Numbered from the stretch's first letter, positions 46,996 to 57,047 are shown. The stretch: DNA of 64,000 nt from Flavobacterium ranwuense (GCF_004349315.1 NZ_SMLH01000004.1:248001-312000); one strand, 5' to 3'. Made by a program: numbers and translations. Notes: generated by a model from the sequence alone, not told the origin.

Positions 46996-47017
46996 TGGAA
47001 CTTAAATCTATAAAGCT

Positions 47018-48499
47018 ATGAGATTGAATACCCAAATACAAAACCTGTTTTTAGAGTTTATTTGTTTTCTCTATATTTTGCTTTTTGTTTATGCAGCAGT
47101 CAGCAAATTAATGGATTTTGAAAACTTTGTAGCTCAGTTAGGACAGTCGCCACTCCTAAGTCCATTTGCGGATTATGTATCCTTTGGAGTAATTATTACA
47201 GAATTTACTATTGCTATTTTGTTGAGCATTCCAAAATTAAGATACTTTGCTTTGTGGGGTGCAGTCTCTCTTATGGTACTATTTTCCACTTATATTGTCA
47301 TCATTTTAAATTTTAGTTCTTTCGTTCCTTGTTCATGCGGAGGTATTCTTGAGAAACTAGGATGGACAGAACATTTAATTTTTAATGCCGTATTTGTAGT
47401 TTTAGGAGTAGGTGCAATTCTCTTAAAATCCCGGACTAATCGTATTCTAATCAAACTATCAATTTTAATTCTACTGAGCATTTCCATTATTGTGGGCTTA
47501 TTTCTTTTTTCGGAGGATATCATGCAAAAAGAAAACCCTTTTATTCGCCGTTTTCCTCAAGGAACTGCTGCTAAAGTGGCAGGAACAGATTTAAAGAACA
47601 TATCGTATTACGTAGCAGGTACAGAAAAAAATAAAATTTATTTAGCCAATCGCTTAGCGCCACTTCAAATTCTTGAAATGGATACCGATTTAAAAAACAA
47701 AAGACATTATACCATACAACTTGACCGTGAAGATTTTAAATTTCAGGCAGTTGAGGTTCGAATTAGCCCTCCTTACTTTTATGTATTTGATGGTACAGTA
47801 CCTGTGATTTACCGAGGAATGATTTCTGATTGGAAAGCTAAAGTAATCAGCGAGAAAAAATATTATTTTTCCGATATTATATTTATGAATCCAGAGTTGA
47901 TATCATTCCGAACTCAAAAGCCTTACACAGGAGAAAATATTATTGGTATTGCAAAAGGTAATGACAGCCTGGGAATTAAATACAATCCGCTTGTATTGCA
48001 AAAACAGATGGATGGCATTTTCGACACTGATGGAACCATGCAGTATAGCGAAGCACTACATAAGCTAGTTTACACCTATTACTATCGAAACGAGTATATT
48101 ATAATGAACGAAAATCTAACCGTAGCGCAGCGGGGGAATACCATTGACACGACGACAAAAGCAAAATTGAAAGTGGTTAAAATGAAACAATCCGGAGATA
48201 CTAAATTGGGTGCACCGCCCTACATGGTCAACCGTCATACGACTATATCCAAAAATCTGCTTTTTGTCAATTCCTTATTGCGTGGCAAATATGAAAGTGC
48301 AGCCGTTTGGAAAAATGCTACCGCTGTTGACGTGTACGATATATCAAAACAAACCTATGTCTTAAGTTTTTATGTGTATGATGAAGAAGGCTTCCGGATG
48401 AAAAACTTTTTTGCGACCGATGCCGCCATCTATATCATTTCGGGGCATTATCTCCTCAAATACGGATATGGGGAAAGAATCCAATCAAAATTTCAATAG
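47018..48499 (+). CDS. MauE/DoxX-like membrane protein with C-terminal extracytoplasmic domain
   Basis: 493 residues. The first 170 form four to five membrane helices of the MauE/DoxX redox family (FVYAAVSKLMDFENFVAQLGQSPLL), with the paired cysteines PCSCGG near residues 105-107. The remaining 320 residues lie outside the membrane and resemble beta-propeller-like repeats. MauE-type proteins supply electrons or assist disulfide formation in exported proteins. The next gene encodes a secreted peptide with four cysteines, so a role in forming or reducing its disulfides is a good guess (inference). Confidence 0.8.
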   Translation: MRLNTQIQNLFLEFICFLYILLFVYAAVSKLMDFENFVAQLGQSPLLSPFADYVSFGVIITEFTIAILLSIPKLRYFALWGAVSLMVLFSTYIVIILNFSSFVPCSCGGILEKLGWTEHLIFNAVFVVLGVGAILLKSRTNRILIKLSILILLSISIIVGLFLFSEDIMQKENPFIRRFPQGTAAKVAGTDLKNISYYVAGTEKNKIYLANRLAPLQILEMDTDLKNKRHYTIQLDREDFKFQAVEVRISPPYFYVFDGTVPVIYRGMISDWKAKVISEKKYYFSDIIFMNPELISFRTQKPYTGENIIGIAKGNDSLGIKYNPLVLQKQMDGIFDTDGTMQYSEALHKLVYTYYYRNEYIIMNENLTVAQRGNTIDTTTKAKLKVVKMKQSGDTKLGAPPYMVNRHTTISKNLLFVNSLLRGKYESAAVWKNATAVDVYDISKQTYVLSFYVYDEEGFRMKNFFATDAAIYIISGHYLLKYGYGERIQSKFQ

Positions 48500-48602
48500 C
48501 TATATATAATATTCTTAAAAAATACTGGCCAGTAGCAGGAGTAACGATCGAAAACCTGTAGAAAAGAGTAGATCAATTTTTATTAATTCAAATTTTAATA
48601 TT

Positions 48603-48869
48603 ATGAAAATTACCATTTTAAGAGCGTTTGTGTTGCCAATGGCAGCATTTGCTCTAGCCAGTGCTGGTGCAGTGAGTACCAACACTTCGGATGAAAGTAA
48701 AGCGAATGTTTTAATGACGGCCTACATTCACGATCCAGCAGTTAACAGTTGTAAACCCGTTCAGGTGGATTGCAGCATTGGTTCAGGGCCTACTTGTCTA
48801 AGTGGGAGCTTTACCGCATTTGGGCAAGGCCCTCAAAATTCTTGTAACGTGCAATTGCACCGCAATTAG
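48603..48869 (+). CDS. Secreted Cys-containing peptide (DUF6520 family)
   Basis: 88 residues. The N-terminal signal-like segment is RAFVLPMAAFALASAGAVS. The short mature part has four cysteines (SCKPVQVDCSIGSGPTC...NSC), fitting the DUF6520 family of small exported Bacteroidota proteins. These are encoded beside MauE/DoxX-like proteins, but their role is not known. Two disulfides are possible. The gene follows the MauE-like gene by 103 bp and is closed by a strong bidirectional terminator. Confidence 0.82.
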   Translation: MKITILRAFVLPMAAFALASAGAVSTNTSDESKANVLMTAYIHDPAVNSCKPVQVDCSIGSGPTCLSGSFTAFGQGPQNSCNVQLHRN

Positions 48870-48893
48870 GTGAACCGATTTTTCAATGAAAGG

Positions 48894-48925
48894 TAATGCA
48901 GTTTCTTTTTTAAGAAACTGCATTA
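48894..48925. terminator. Strong bidirectional terminator between the DUF6520 and S9 peptidase genes
   Basis: TAATGCAGTTTCTT (48894-48907) pairs perfectly with AAGAAACTGCATTA (48912-48925) around a TTTT loop, a 14-bp stem between two convergent genes. Confidence 0.88.
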
Positions 48926-48939
48926 CTATTTTCAATTGG

Positions 48940-51594
48940 TTAGTCTGCTGAAACTTCTTTCGATATCCATTCCTGTACTGGTTTCCCTTTCAATAAATGG
49001 TCAAACCATGCCATCATTCGCTTGCTGAGATCCGTTTGATTTTCTGCATTCTCCAGTGAATGATCTTCGTTAGGATATACCAGCAACCTATTTTTAACCC
49101 CCAATCTTCTGAGCGCTAAATAATAGGAAATACTCTGATTCCATGGAACGATTCTATCATTTTTTCCTGTCCACAGAAGTAATGGAGTTTTAACATTTTC
49201 CGCATGCATAATTGGAGAGTTTCTACAGTATCCCTCTTTGTCATCGTATAAAGATTTCCCCATGCGCCACTGCTGGTTTTCAAATCGCCACATATCGGAC
49301 TGAAAAATACCATTTTTACTAATATTAAAGTAAAATGAAATGATGTCACTAATTCCGGCTCCGGAAACAGCAGCCGCAAAAATAGGGGTTTGTGAAATAA
49401 TAAAATTGGTCTCATATCCTCCAAAAGAATGTCCAAACAAACCGATTTTGCTTTTGTCCACCAAGCCTTTGTCAAGAACCGTATTGACTGCTGCTGTTAC
49501 ACAATCAACAGCCGAAACTCCAGGATCACCCATCTTGTAAGCGATATCAGGTAACAATACAAAATAACCGTTGAGCGTATAATTGGTACTATTAAAACCT
49601 TCCCTATTTAAAAGGGAAGGTTTGACATAATGGTACAGGTTCTTAGACATACTATCATAGATATGAACCACCATTGGGTATTTCTTGGCGGGATTATAAT
49701 TGGCGGGATAGAATAAGGCCGCTTTTAATTTTTGACCTGCACTATTAGTATAATATAGCAATTCTGATTTTCCAAAGTAATACTCTTTTTGTTGTTTGTT
49801 GGATTCAAAAAGTACTTTAGCATTACTATCATTTCTTTTCCTGAATTTAAGTCGTGGCGGTTGATTAAAGGTTTGATTCTGGAAAATATAAAGACTGTTT
49901 TTACTCTTCCTTATTTCATCCATTTTACTGGCACCGTATATCAAGGGCTTTTCTCCTGATTTGCTATTATAAATAAAATATCCAGTTGACCAATTTTCAG
50001 TATTTTCTGCTTCCAGTATTAGATCTTTGGACATATCTATGGTTGCTGGGGCTCTTCCATTGTAATTAACCCATGAAAAACCGTCATATTCAATCTGAGC
50101 TATTCTGAAAACTATGCTCTTTTCACGGCCTTTAGTCAATCTGGTGCAATTTGAACCATCAATAGCCACCAGCCATATATCATTGGCATCATACAATAGA
50201 ACGTTTTTCCCGTCTGAGCTCCAGCCCGGATTGCCATAAGCCATGAATTGGTGGGGCGCATCAGTATTACTACTGTTGTCCCACTTTGTCGTGACTTTTC
50301 TTGTCAGATTCGTATGTGTTTCTTTGATAGGATCATAAATCCACCAATTGCTTTCCCGATAATACAGTATTTTATTATTGGAAGGATCAAATCCCATTTG
50401 GTTCGGGTCACAGGATTGCTTTTTCAGCATCAGGTTTTGAGAACCGTCTTTTATATTCTTAAGGTAATAATCGATTTCCTCATAATATTTTGGTTGCAAG
50501 CCATAGGCATTTTTATTGTATGAAATGGCATAATCCTGTTGACCGCTCAGCATAATGTGAGGTAACTCATTGCTATTGATTTGGGAGTACCAATCAGTAT
50601 CAGGATACCAGACAGCCAGTTTTGGTATATCTCCCCACTGTTGTCTGTCTATATACAACCATTTATCATTGCCATTCCAAACTTCCACGGATTTTGGATC
50701 CTTTTTTACTTCCGGGTCCTTTTTTTTAGCCTCCATAAAAAACACTTTTGTACCATCATGGGAAATAGATAATGGGGTGCCATTGTAAATGGCCAGATTA
50801 TCTGTTGAACCCACTTTAGCAGAATAATCAAATGAGAACAGTTTTTTACCGGCGATTCTGAAACAATGGATAGTAGTTGTTTTTGAAACAGAGTCTGTTT
50901 CATTCAAAAAAGCTACCGATTTGCCATTTTTTTGCCATGCCAGATTATGAAATTCGCCAGTGCTACCTTTCGATACCATAAAGCGGGAATACTTTTTAAA
51001 GTTGATAATCCCAACTTCATCGTACCCTTGATTATTTGTGGCAAATAATACTGCGTCTTTAGTATTATTTAAGGCATATTCCGTTACTCCAAGGATACTG
51101 TCAATAACATTTCCTTTTTCATTTCTCACCTTCAAAATACTTTTTTCGCCGTACCCACTATCTAAAGTTAGTATGTATTTGCCTTCAAGCACTACTTCAT
51201 ATCTTTTAACGGCTGTAAGTACTTCGGTTTTGAGCGTTTCTAGATGGATGACTTTTAGTTTGGATTCAGGTTGTAAAAAAGCAAAAATCTTTTCTCCCCC
51301 AAAATGACTGTCTCTGCCTTTCGGAAAAGAATAACGTTCATTTCCTGATGTACGCTGTAAAAATAAAGTATCGTTGTGATTTTCATACGTCATTTCATAA
51401 CTGGACCACTTTCCCTGATCCGAAATATCTTTGGTGCTCAATGTTCCCCATCTTCCATAATCTGCCTCCGTTAATAGCTTTTTTGGCTGTTCCTGTCCCG
51501 CTACAGGACAGGATAACAGTAAAGTAAGGAATGGGATAAATAAACCTAAAAGATCCTTGTAAATTCTTCTTTCAATTAAATTGATATTTTTCAT
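48940..51594 (-). CDS. Secreted S9-family prolyl oligopeptidase-like peptidase
   Basis: 884 residues. Signal sequence 1-33, a beta-propeller of about 600 residues, then an alpha/beta-hydrolase catalytic domain. The catalytic Ser is in GLFGHSFGGY (near 723), the Asp in WTGKNDRIVPW (near 809) and the His in YPNEDHSLEN (near 845). It cleaves peptides in the periplasm or outside. It is the last gene of the susC-susD-S9 operon, 8 bp after susD, and is likely to process imported or exported peptides (inference). Confidence 0.92.
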   Translation of the reverse strand: MKNINLIERRIYKDLLGLFIPFLTLLLSCPVAGQEQPKKLLTEADYGRWGTLSTKDISDQGKWSSYEMTYENHNDTLFLQRTSGNERYSFPKGRDSHFGGEKIFAFLQPESKLKVIHLETLKTEVLTAVKRYEVVLEGKYILTLDSGYGEKSILKVRNEKGNVIDSILGVTEYALNNTKDAVLFATNNQGYDEVGIINFKKYSRFMVSKGSTGEFHNLAWQKNGKSVAFLNETDSVSKTTTIHCFRIAGKKLFSFDYSAKVGSTDNLAIYNGTPLSISHDGTKVFFMEAKKKDPEVKKDPKSVEVWNGNDKWLYIDRQQWGDIPKLAVWYPDTDWYSQINSNELPHIMLSGQQDYAISYNKNAYGLQPKYYEEIDYYLKNIKDGSQNLMLKKQSCDPNQMGFDPSNNKILYYRESNWWIYDPIKETHTNLTRKVTTKWDNSSNTDAPHQFMAYGNPGWSSDGKNVLLYDANDIWLVAIDGSNCTRLTKGREKSIVFRIAQIEYDGFSWVNYNGRAPATIDMSKDLILEAENTENWSTGYFIYNSKSGEKPLIYGASKMDEIRKSKNSLYIFQNQTFNQPPRLKFRKRNDSNAKVLFESNKQQKEYYFGKSELLYYTNSAGQKLKAALFYPANYNPAKKYPMVVHIYDSMSKNLYHYVKPSLLNREGFNSTNYTLNGYFVLLPDIAYKMGDPGVSAVDCVTAAVNTVLDKGLVDKSKIGLFGHSFGGYETNFIISQTPIFAAAVSGAGISDIISFYFNISKNGIFQSDMWRFENQQWRMGKSLYDDKEGYCRNSPIMHAENVKTPLLLWTGKNDRIVPWNQSISYYLALRRLGVKNRLLVYPNEDHSLENAENQTDLSKRMMAWFDHLLKGKPVQEWISKEVSAD

Positions 51595-51601
51595 ATGGCT
51601 T

Positions 51602-53020
51602 TTAGTATCCTGGATTTTGTGGGTTCAAATTCGGGTTCGCGCTCAACTCAAGAGCAGGCAGTGGCCAAAAGCCATCGGTAGTATTCCAGCCGGGTTTAGA
51701 TCCTGACAATGTCTGATCCAACTTTGCTGTTCGCTTCAAATCAAAAAACCGCTGTCCAAATTCGGTAAACAACTCAAAACGGCGCTGATTAAGGATGTCC
51801 GCTATAATTTCAGTGGCTGTGGTCGCAATGGTATTGGGAAGCCCTGCTGTAGTTCGGATTGCATTTACATCCTCTTTCGCACCAATTAAATCATCTTGGC
51901 GTGCTCTGGCTTCTGCACGAATCAGATATTGTTCGGCAAGGCGAAACACTATTGAGTATTCCACTGAGCTTCCCGTGCTGGATTCCTGTTTGTACTTTGA
52001 GGCATAATACCATGTCGTTGTGCCATCTGTTACCGCAGTAGTCCAATGCAGTTTCCTTTGGTCGTTCGTCTCAAATGCATCCACAAAACTGGGTTTAAGC
52101 CCCACAATAGCTGGTGGTCCTGCAGCAAAAATATACAGATCCCCTTCGGCAGTATTGGTTCCGTTCGCCTCAGGCATGAATTGCCATATTGTGGTGGTGC
52201 TTTCTTTTAGGAATATTTTATCTAAATCCGTTTCCCATGTGTAAAGCGGATTATTAATAACCGTCGAGGCTGTATTGGCAGCTTCGGGATACGACCCCAT
52301 ATACAAATAAACCCTTGCCAAAAGTGCATACGCTGTACTCTGATTAGGAACAGTACGTTCCGCCGAAACATAATTTTCCGGCAGTAGGCTGATCGCTTCA
52401 TTTAAGTCATTTACGACAAAGCCATAAACGGTGTTAGTTGGCATTCTTGAAACGGTGCTGTTCTGCACATAATCAGTAGTATTGATGTACGGAATATCGC
52501 CATAGAGGTTCAGCAGATAAAAATGAAGCAACGCCCTTACAAACAATGCTTCGCCCCGCAATTGGTTTTTTCCTGCTTCGGGCAAGACAGTGGAATTGCT
52601 CAAGCCCTCAATAATGGCGTTGGCAGCATAAATCTGATTGTAGCTCTGGTTCCATATATCGCTGACTCCCGGCTCTGCGGCAAATAGTGTATTGTTATAA
52701 AAGTTGCTTACCGCATTTTGTTGGTAGTAATCAAATTCATCTGCGTAGAGACCGAGATAACAGGAGATGCCCGTTGCATTTCCCGTCAATATACCGTTGT
52801 TTCGCATTTTGGCATACAAACCGGCCATAGCTGCATTGGCAGTACCGATGTCTTCAAACACGGCTTCCCCCGTAAGTTGGGAACTCGGCACATCAACCTC
52901 CACAAAGCTGTCGCAGGAACTGAGAAAAAAGCACGCCGCCAATATGGAACATTTCTTATAATTGGAATTCCATGCCCCTTTTAGGGATACGGTTTTTAAA
53001 AAATCAAGTCTATTTTTCAT
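51602..53020 (-). CDS. RagB/SusD-family outer-membrane lipoprotein
   Basis: 472 residues from ATG 53020; an upstream in-frame start overlaps susC and is less likely. The signal peptide ends in the lipobox FFLSSC. The SusD fold follows, with TPR-like helices (NQLRGEALFVRALLHFYLLNLYGDIPYI) and the C-terminal motif GNIAD-like RRFELFTEFGQRFFDLKRT. It is a surface lid that captures ligand for the SusC channel. It starts 16 bp after the susC stop. The paired S9 peptidase suggests peptides rather than glycans as ligand (inference). Confidence 0.92.
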   Translation of the reverse strand: MKNRLDFLKTVSLKGAWNSNYKKCSILAACFFLSSCDSFVEVDVPSSQLTGEAVFEDIGTANAAMAGLYAKMRNNGILTGNATGISCYLGLYADEFDYYQQNAVSNFYNNTLFAAEPGVSDIWNQSYNQIYAANAIIEGLSNSTVLPEAGKNQLRGEALFVRALLHFYLLNLYGDIPYINTTDYVQNSTVSRMPTNTVYGFVVNDLNEAISLLPENYVSAERTVPNQSTAYALLARVYLYMGSYPEAANTASTVINNPLYTWETDLDKIFLKESTTTIWQFMPEANGTNTAEGDLYIFAAGPPAIVGLKPSFVDAFETNDQRKLHWTTAVTDGTTTWYYASKYKQESSTGSSVEYSIVFRLAEQYLIRAEARARQDDLIGAKEDVNAIRTTAGLPNTIATTATEIIADILNQRRFELFTEFGQRFFDLKRTAKLDQTLSGSKPGWNTTDGFWPLPALELSANPNLNPQNPGY

Positions 53021-53036
53021 TGCTATACTAGTTAAG

Positions 53037-56000
53037 TTAAAAAGTGAGTTGTACACCTGCGGTATAAACCCTTAATGGCTGTAGGTATCCTGTGTATTTA
53101 AATTCGGGATCGCCACCCTTATACGGCGTAAAGGTCAATACGTTTTGTCCCTGTAGTGATAGTTTGCAGTTAACGCCTTTGAGAATCTGCAATGGCAAGT
53201 CGTAGCTTAACGAAATGTTCTTCAACCGAATGTAAGAGCCATCTACAATCGTGGCATCACTGTCGACATAGTTGTAATACGCATTTACGGCATCCCCATT
53301 TTGTCCTGAGGTATTCATTTGAAAAGGCTTTATATCTCCCCACTGTTGCCACGCATTTACCATATCGGAGTATTGATTTATGGGGCTACCACCTGGAACG
53401 TTAGGGCTGTAGTCATAATTTTGTTGCTTTACAAACTGGAAAAGAAAATCCAGTTGCCAGTTTTTGTATTGAAACTGGTTTTGCAACCCGCCAAAATATT
53501 TGGGTGTGAGATCAGCTATGGTTTTCTTGTCTCCCAATGATGTAATGATGCCATCACCATTTACATCTTCTACTTCATAGAGTCCTGTTTGAGGGTTGAC
53601 CCCGGTATAGTGATACACTTTTACAATGCTTGTTGATTCTCCGATGACATACCTGTTGGAATACGTCGAGCCTTCCAGTCCCGGAAATGAGATTAGTTTA
53701 TTTCTAGAAACTGAGATATTAAAATTCGTAGACCATTTGGAGCCTTTACTGTCAAAATTTACGGTTCGTAGCGTAAACTCGACACCAGAGTTTTGAACAG
53801 TGGCGTCAAGATTAGCATTAATTGCGCTAAATCCTGTAGTGCCCGGCAAGGGTATGCCAACGAGTTGATTAGAGGATTTATTTCTATACCATGCGGCAGT
53901 GAAGAATATACGATCTTTTAAAAATCCAGTTTCTATAGCAGCCTCAAACTTCCGGCTGGTTTCCCAACTAAAATCAGGATTGTATAAGCGTGTAGGTTCC
54001 AGACCAATCATGCCTTGGTAATTCAACCCGCTGGAAGCATAGGTATTCAAAAATTGGTAATCTCCTATTTGATCGTTACCCGAACTGCCATAACTCGCGC
54101 GAAGCTTCCCAAAACTCAGCACGGGACTGTCTTTTAGGAAATTTTCGTTCGAAAATAACCAGGCAGCACCTACAGCGCCAAAAGTGGCAAACTGCTTGCC
54201 TGGACCAAACCTACTGGAACCATCTCTTCTGCCGGTCAGGTTCAAAATATATTTCTGATTCCAATTGTAATTAATCCTCCCAAAAAAGGCCTGATATTTA
54301 TAAATTGTTTCGTCGCTGGCAAAAATATATTTGGTGGTGGCAGATGCCATATCATGGATCAGGCTGTTGCTGGAAAACCCGATGCCGAGTTGGTATAGCC
54401 GAGATGAACGTTGCTGTTGCGCAGTACCACCAATCAAAACGTCTATTTTGCTGGTTTCAAAATTATGTGTCCAACGCAGTTGTGGCTCGACGATCCATGA
54501 TTGTCTCATCGTAAGATTGGAATATAGCAACGAATTATCACTTCCCAATTGGTAGATCGGATCATACATTGTGGAAGGCAGTATTCGCTGTTCGGAATTT
54601 TTTAAATCCGTGAACCCTAAATTGGCTTTGAGTTCCAAGTTTGGTATGATTTGATAGGTAAGTACGGTATTGGCCATACCGTCATTTGTCTTTGCGGTGG
54701 TAATGCCCCGAAGTGCTGCAAGAGGATTTTGGAAGGTGCCATTTTCAAAATTCAGGTTGCCATTGGCATCATATAGTGCAGGGGCATTTGGAGCCAGATT
54801 GCGCGAGGTGCGGGTAAGATCCGTTGCAGCTTGCAAGTTGTCCTGAACGGTATACCCGCTGGAAAAAAGGAGTTTGAATTTTTTATCCTCACTGAAGTGG
54901 TTCATGCTAAAATGGACAGCCCCTTTGTCATACTCAAAATCCCCCGGGAGTACCGTTGTTTCTGTCCGATAGGTACCGCTCAAAAGATATTGCGTCAATG
55001 CCGATCCTCCGGATATTGATGTTTGCAGGTTATTGATTACGGCAGTCCCGCCCAAAAGCTCTTTTTGCCAATCGGTATATCGGTTTTGGTCCCATGTTCC
55101 GTTTATGTCATAAGCCGAATCAGGATAGGTGGTTATACCATCATTGACAAAGCCTTGCCTTCTCATTTCTAAATACTGTTGCGTATCCATTAAGTCAAGC
55201 ATTTTTGTGACTTTTCCGACTCCTGATGAAGCGGAAACGGTTGTTTTCGTCTTTCCTGCCTGACCTTTCTTGGTTGTAATTAGTACCACCCCATTAGCAC
55301 CACGAGAACCATAGATAGCTGTTGCATCGGCATCTTTTAAAACTTCGATGCTTTCAATGTCACTCGGATTAATACTGTTTAACGGACTTGTAGGTGTAGG
55401 CATTCCGGATGTGATATTGCTGTATCCTACGCTTTCCGAGGAATACGGCACTCCGTCAATAATATAGAGCGGCTCATTGCCATTTTCCCGAAGGCTGTTT
55501 AGTCCCCTTATTTTTATTTGAAATCCACCGCCTGGGGTTCCGCCATCCTGAGTGATATCAACCCCCGCCATTCTACCCTGCATCGTTGCCAGTACATTTG
55601 TAACAGGTTGTTTCTCTATATCTTTGGATGTTATTTTGGCGATGCTTCCAGTGCGTTCGCTTTCTTTCACGGAATAATAGCCTGCATTGATCTTGACTTC
55701 CTGTAGTGCGGTAGCATCTTCCTGCATTTTAATATTGATTGTCGAACGACCAGCAACAGGAATTGCAAGGGTTTTAAAACCCATATAAGTAAAGATTAGA
55801 ATGTCGTTGGATGATACCGCTATAGTAAATTTCCCGTCGAAATCTGAAACGACTGTATTTTGTTGTCCCTTTACTGAAATGCTTACGCCAGTCAGAGGGG
55901 AAGTACCGTCTGTTATGGTACCAGTGACTTGTTGTTTTGAAGTAGTACTAAGGGGCACATTTTGTGCAAACGAAGGAGAGTGGCACAAGCACAGCCCTAA

Positions 56001-56054
56001 AATAAGGGAATAGCAAAGTACCAGCCATCCTTTGTTTAATGAAAAATTATTCAT
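53037..56054 (-). CDS. SusC/RagA-family TonB-dependent transporter
   Basis: 1005 residues. Signal peptide 1-30, then the carboxypeptidase-regulatory-like domain (VTGTITDGTSPLTGVSISVKG), the plug domain with IRGLNSLRENGNEPLYIIDGVPY and VLKDADATAIYGSRGANGVVLITTKKG, and a 22-stranded barrel ending ...VYTAGVQLTF. It imports a ligand bound by its SusD partner. It is the first gene of the operon and has a structured leader upstream. No glycosidase or other carbohydrate gene lies nearby. Confidence 0.95.
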   Translation of the reverse strand: MNNFSLNKGWLVLCYSLILGLCLCHSPSFAQNVPLSTTSKQQVTGTITDGTSPLTGVSISVKGQQNTVVSDFDGKFTIAVSSNDILIFTYMGFKTLAIPVAGRSTINIKMQEDATALQEVKINAGYYSVKESERTGSIAKITSKDIEKQPVTNVLATMQGRMAGVDITQDGGTPGGGFQIKIRGLNSLRENGNEPLYIIDGVPYSSESVGYSNITSGMPTPTSPLNSINPSDIESIEVLKDADATAIYGSRGANGVVLITTKKGQAGKTKTTVSASSGVGKVTKMLDLMDTQQYLEMRRQGFVNDGITTYPDSAYDINGTWDQNRYTDWQKELLGGTAVINNLQTSISGGSALTQYLLSGTYRTETTVLPGDFEYDKGAVHFSMNHFSEDKKFKLLFSSGYTVQDNLQAATDLTRTSRNLAPNAPALYDANGNLNFENGTFQNPLAALRGITTAKTNDGMANTVLTYQIIPNLELKANLGFTDLKNSEQRILPSTMYDPIYQLGSDNSLLYSNLTMRQSWIVEPQLRWTHNFETSKIDVLIGGTAQQQRSSRLYQLGIGFSSNSLIHDMASATTKYIFASDETIYKYQAFFGRINYNWNQKYILNLTGRRDGSSRFGPGKQFATFGAVGAAWLFSNENFLKDSPVLSFGKLRASYGSSGNDQIGDYQFLNTYASSGLNYQGMIGLEPTRLYNPDFSWETSRKFEAAIETGFLKDRIFFTAAWYRNKSSNQLVGIPLPGTTGFSAINANLDATVQNSGVEFTLRTVNFDSKGSKWSTNFNISVSRNKLISFPGLEGSTYSNRYVIGESTSIVKVYHYTGVNPQTGLYEVEDVNGDGIITSLGDKKTIADLTPKYFGGLQNQFQYKNWQLDFLFQFVKQQNYDYSPNVPGGSPINQYSDMVNAWQQWGDIKPFQMNTSGQNGDAVNAYYNYVDSDATIVDGSYIRLKNISLSYDLPLQILKGVNCKLSLQGQNVLTFTPYKGGDPEFKYTGYLQPLRVYTAGVQLTF

Positions 56055-56096
56055 AATATTGGGTTGGTTAAGTGAAACGTTAGTTTTATTAGCTAC

Positions 56097-56132
56097 GGTC
56101 CTCTAGTTAGTTTGTCGACGAGATAGAGGGCC
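56097..56132 (-). other. Leader hairpin in front of susC
   Basis: GGTCCTCTA (56097-56105) and TAGAGGGCC (56124-56132) can pair over 9 bp with one wobble around an 18-nt loop, 42 bp upstream of the susC start in the likely 5' untranslated region. It may affect mRNA stability or translation. Confidence 0.45.
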
Positions 56133-56545
56133 ATTTTTTTTGTTGTACCGCTAAAGCACAAAGGTTTTTGTGTTTTTTTTAATTCATTGGCATTTTTTTA
56201 AAGTTTTTTTAAGGAAAGCCAACTGCCCGTTGCCTGTTGCAGCCAGACGGTGGCAGTGCCTTTCCCAACTAATTCAATTAATTAATTAATTAATGGTATT
56301 GCGAAACTAAAAAAAGGAAGCGGTGCTAAGAATTGAAGTTGAGTTTTGCCTAAATATTGGACAAAAAAATGGCATGGAACTCAGCTTATTGCATCAGAGG
56401 CATTGGCATACCTTAACCACAAATAAGTGAGCCCACGCCATGGTCGTGAGCATCTTAACTTATCATCTCGTGGTTTTAAAACGCCAATTTTCTGATACGA
56501 GATTCAAAGCGAATGCTTCAAATATTTTTAAATGAAGAAACGCAA
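56133..56545. other. Non-coding stretch between the susC leader and the XRE-like gene
   Basis: No convincing gene was found. The left part should hold the susC promoter; AACCTTTG on the - strand near 56159-56166 is a 7 of 8 match to the -7 consensus. A short tandem ATTA array occupies about 56275-56294. The rest shows no recognisable feature. Confidence 0.5.
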
Positions 56546-56608
56546 AATTACATTAAATAAAATGTAATTAATAATACAAATATATAAAATAATATTTACA
56601 CATGTGTA
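56546..56608. promoter_or_regulatory. Two palindromes upstream of the XRE-like gene
   Basis: AATTACATT-N6-AATGTAATT (56546-56569) and TACACATGTGTA (56597-56608) are perfect inverted repeats 40-100 bp upstream of the gene starting at 56646. They are likely operators, possibly for the encoded protein itself. Confidence 0.5.
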
Positions 56609-56645
56609 ATTGTCAAGATGTTTTTTTATAATTCAATTTGTTTAT

Positions 56646-56966
56646 ATGGGAAAACAGATAAAGATTGAAGAACTTACTAAGGCTATTTCTACTGTTATTA
56701 AGAAGCTTTATAAGGATCGCAATGGAGTAATCTTAAGTGAAAACAATGAATATTTTACGGAGATTGGTAAAAATTTAGGTCTAGAAAGATATATTAGCGA
56801 TCACAATGTAACATGTAGTAAGCTTTTTGCAATCTGCGATTTTTTAGAAATTTCATTATCTGATTTCTTCAAATTAGTTGAGGAAGAAGATGAAAAATTA
56901 AAATTTAATAAGGAGACTAAAGGACAACTAGTTAAAAAAGCTTATAAAAAAACAATAACTATCTAA
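56646..56966 (+). CDS. Small protein with XRE-like helix-turn-helix tendency
   Basis: 106 residues from ATG 56646; a start 12 codons upstream is less likely. The stretch NVTCSKLFAICDFLEISLSDFFKLVEEE resembles the last helices of XRE-type DNA-binding domains, and the C-terminus is Lys-rich. I do not recognise a named family. Two palindromes lie upstream and a hairpin terminator downstream, so it is probably a monocistronic, self-regulated gene (inference). Confidence 0.6.
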   Translation: MGKQIKIEELTKAISTVIKKLYKDRNGVILSENNEYFTEIGKNLGLERYISDHNVTCSKLFAICDFLEISLSDFFKLVEEEDEKLKFNKETKGQLVKKAYKKTITI

Positions 56967-57003
56967 AAGGTTGTCATTGAAAATGAATAAATAAAACAGA
57001 AAG

Positions 57004-57030
57004 AGATGCCTAGGCATCTATTTCTATTTT
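57004..57030 (+). terminator. Palindromic terminator after the XRE-like gene
   Basis: AGATGCCTAGGCATCT (57004-57019) is a perfect 16-bp palindrome followed by a T-rich tract, 38 bp after the stop. Confidence 0.6.
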
Positions 57031-57047
57031 ACAGCGATACGGAATAC

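Noticed and set aside
56275..56294. ATTA tandem array as a phase-variation tract for susC
   Set aside because: Only about five units, over 200 bp upstream and not between promoter elements, so no real support.
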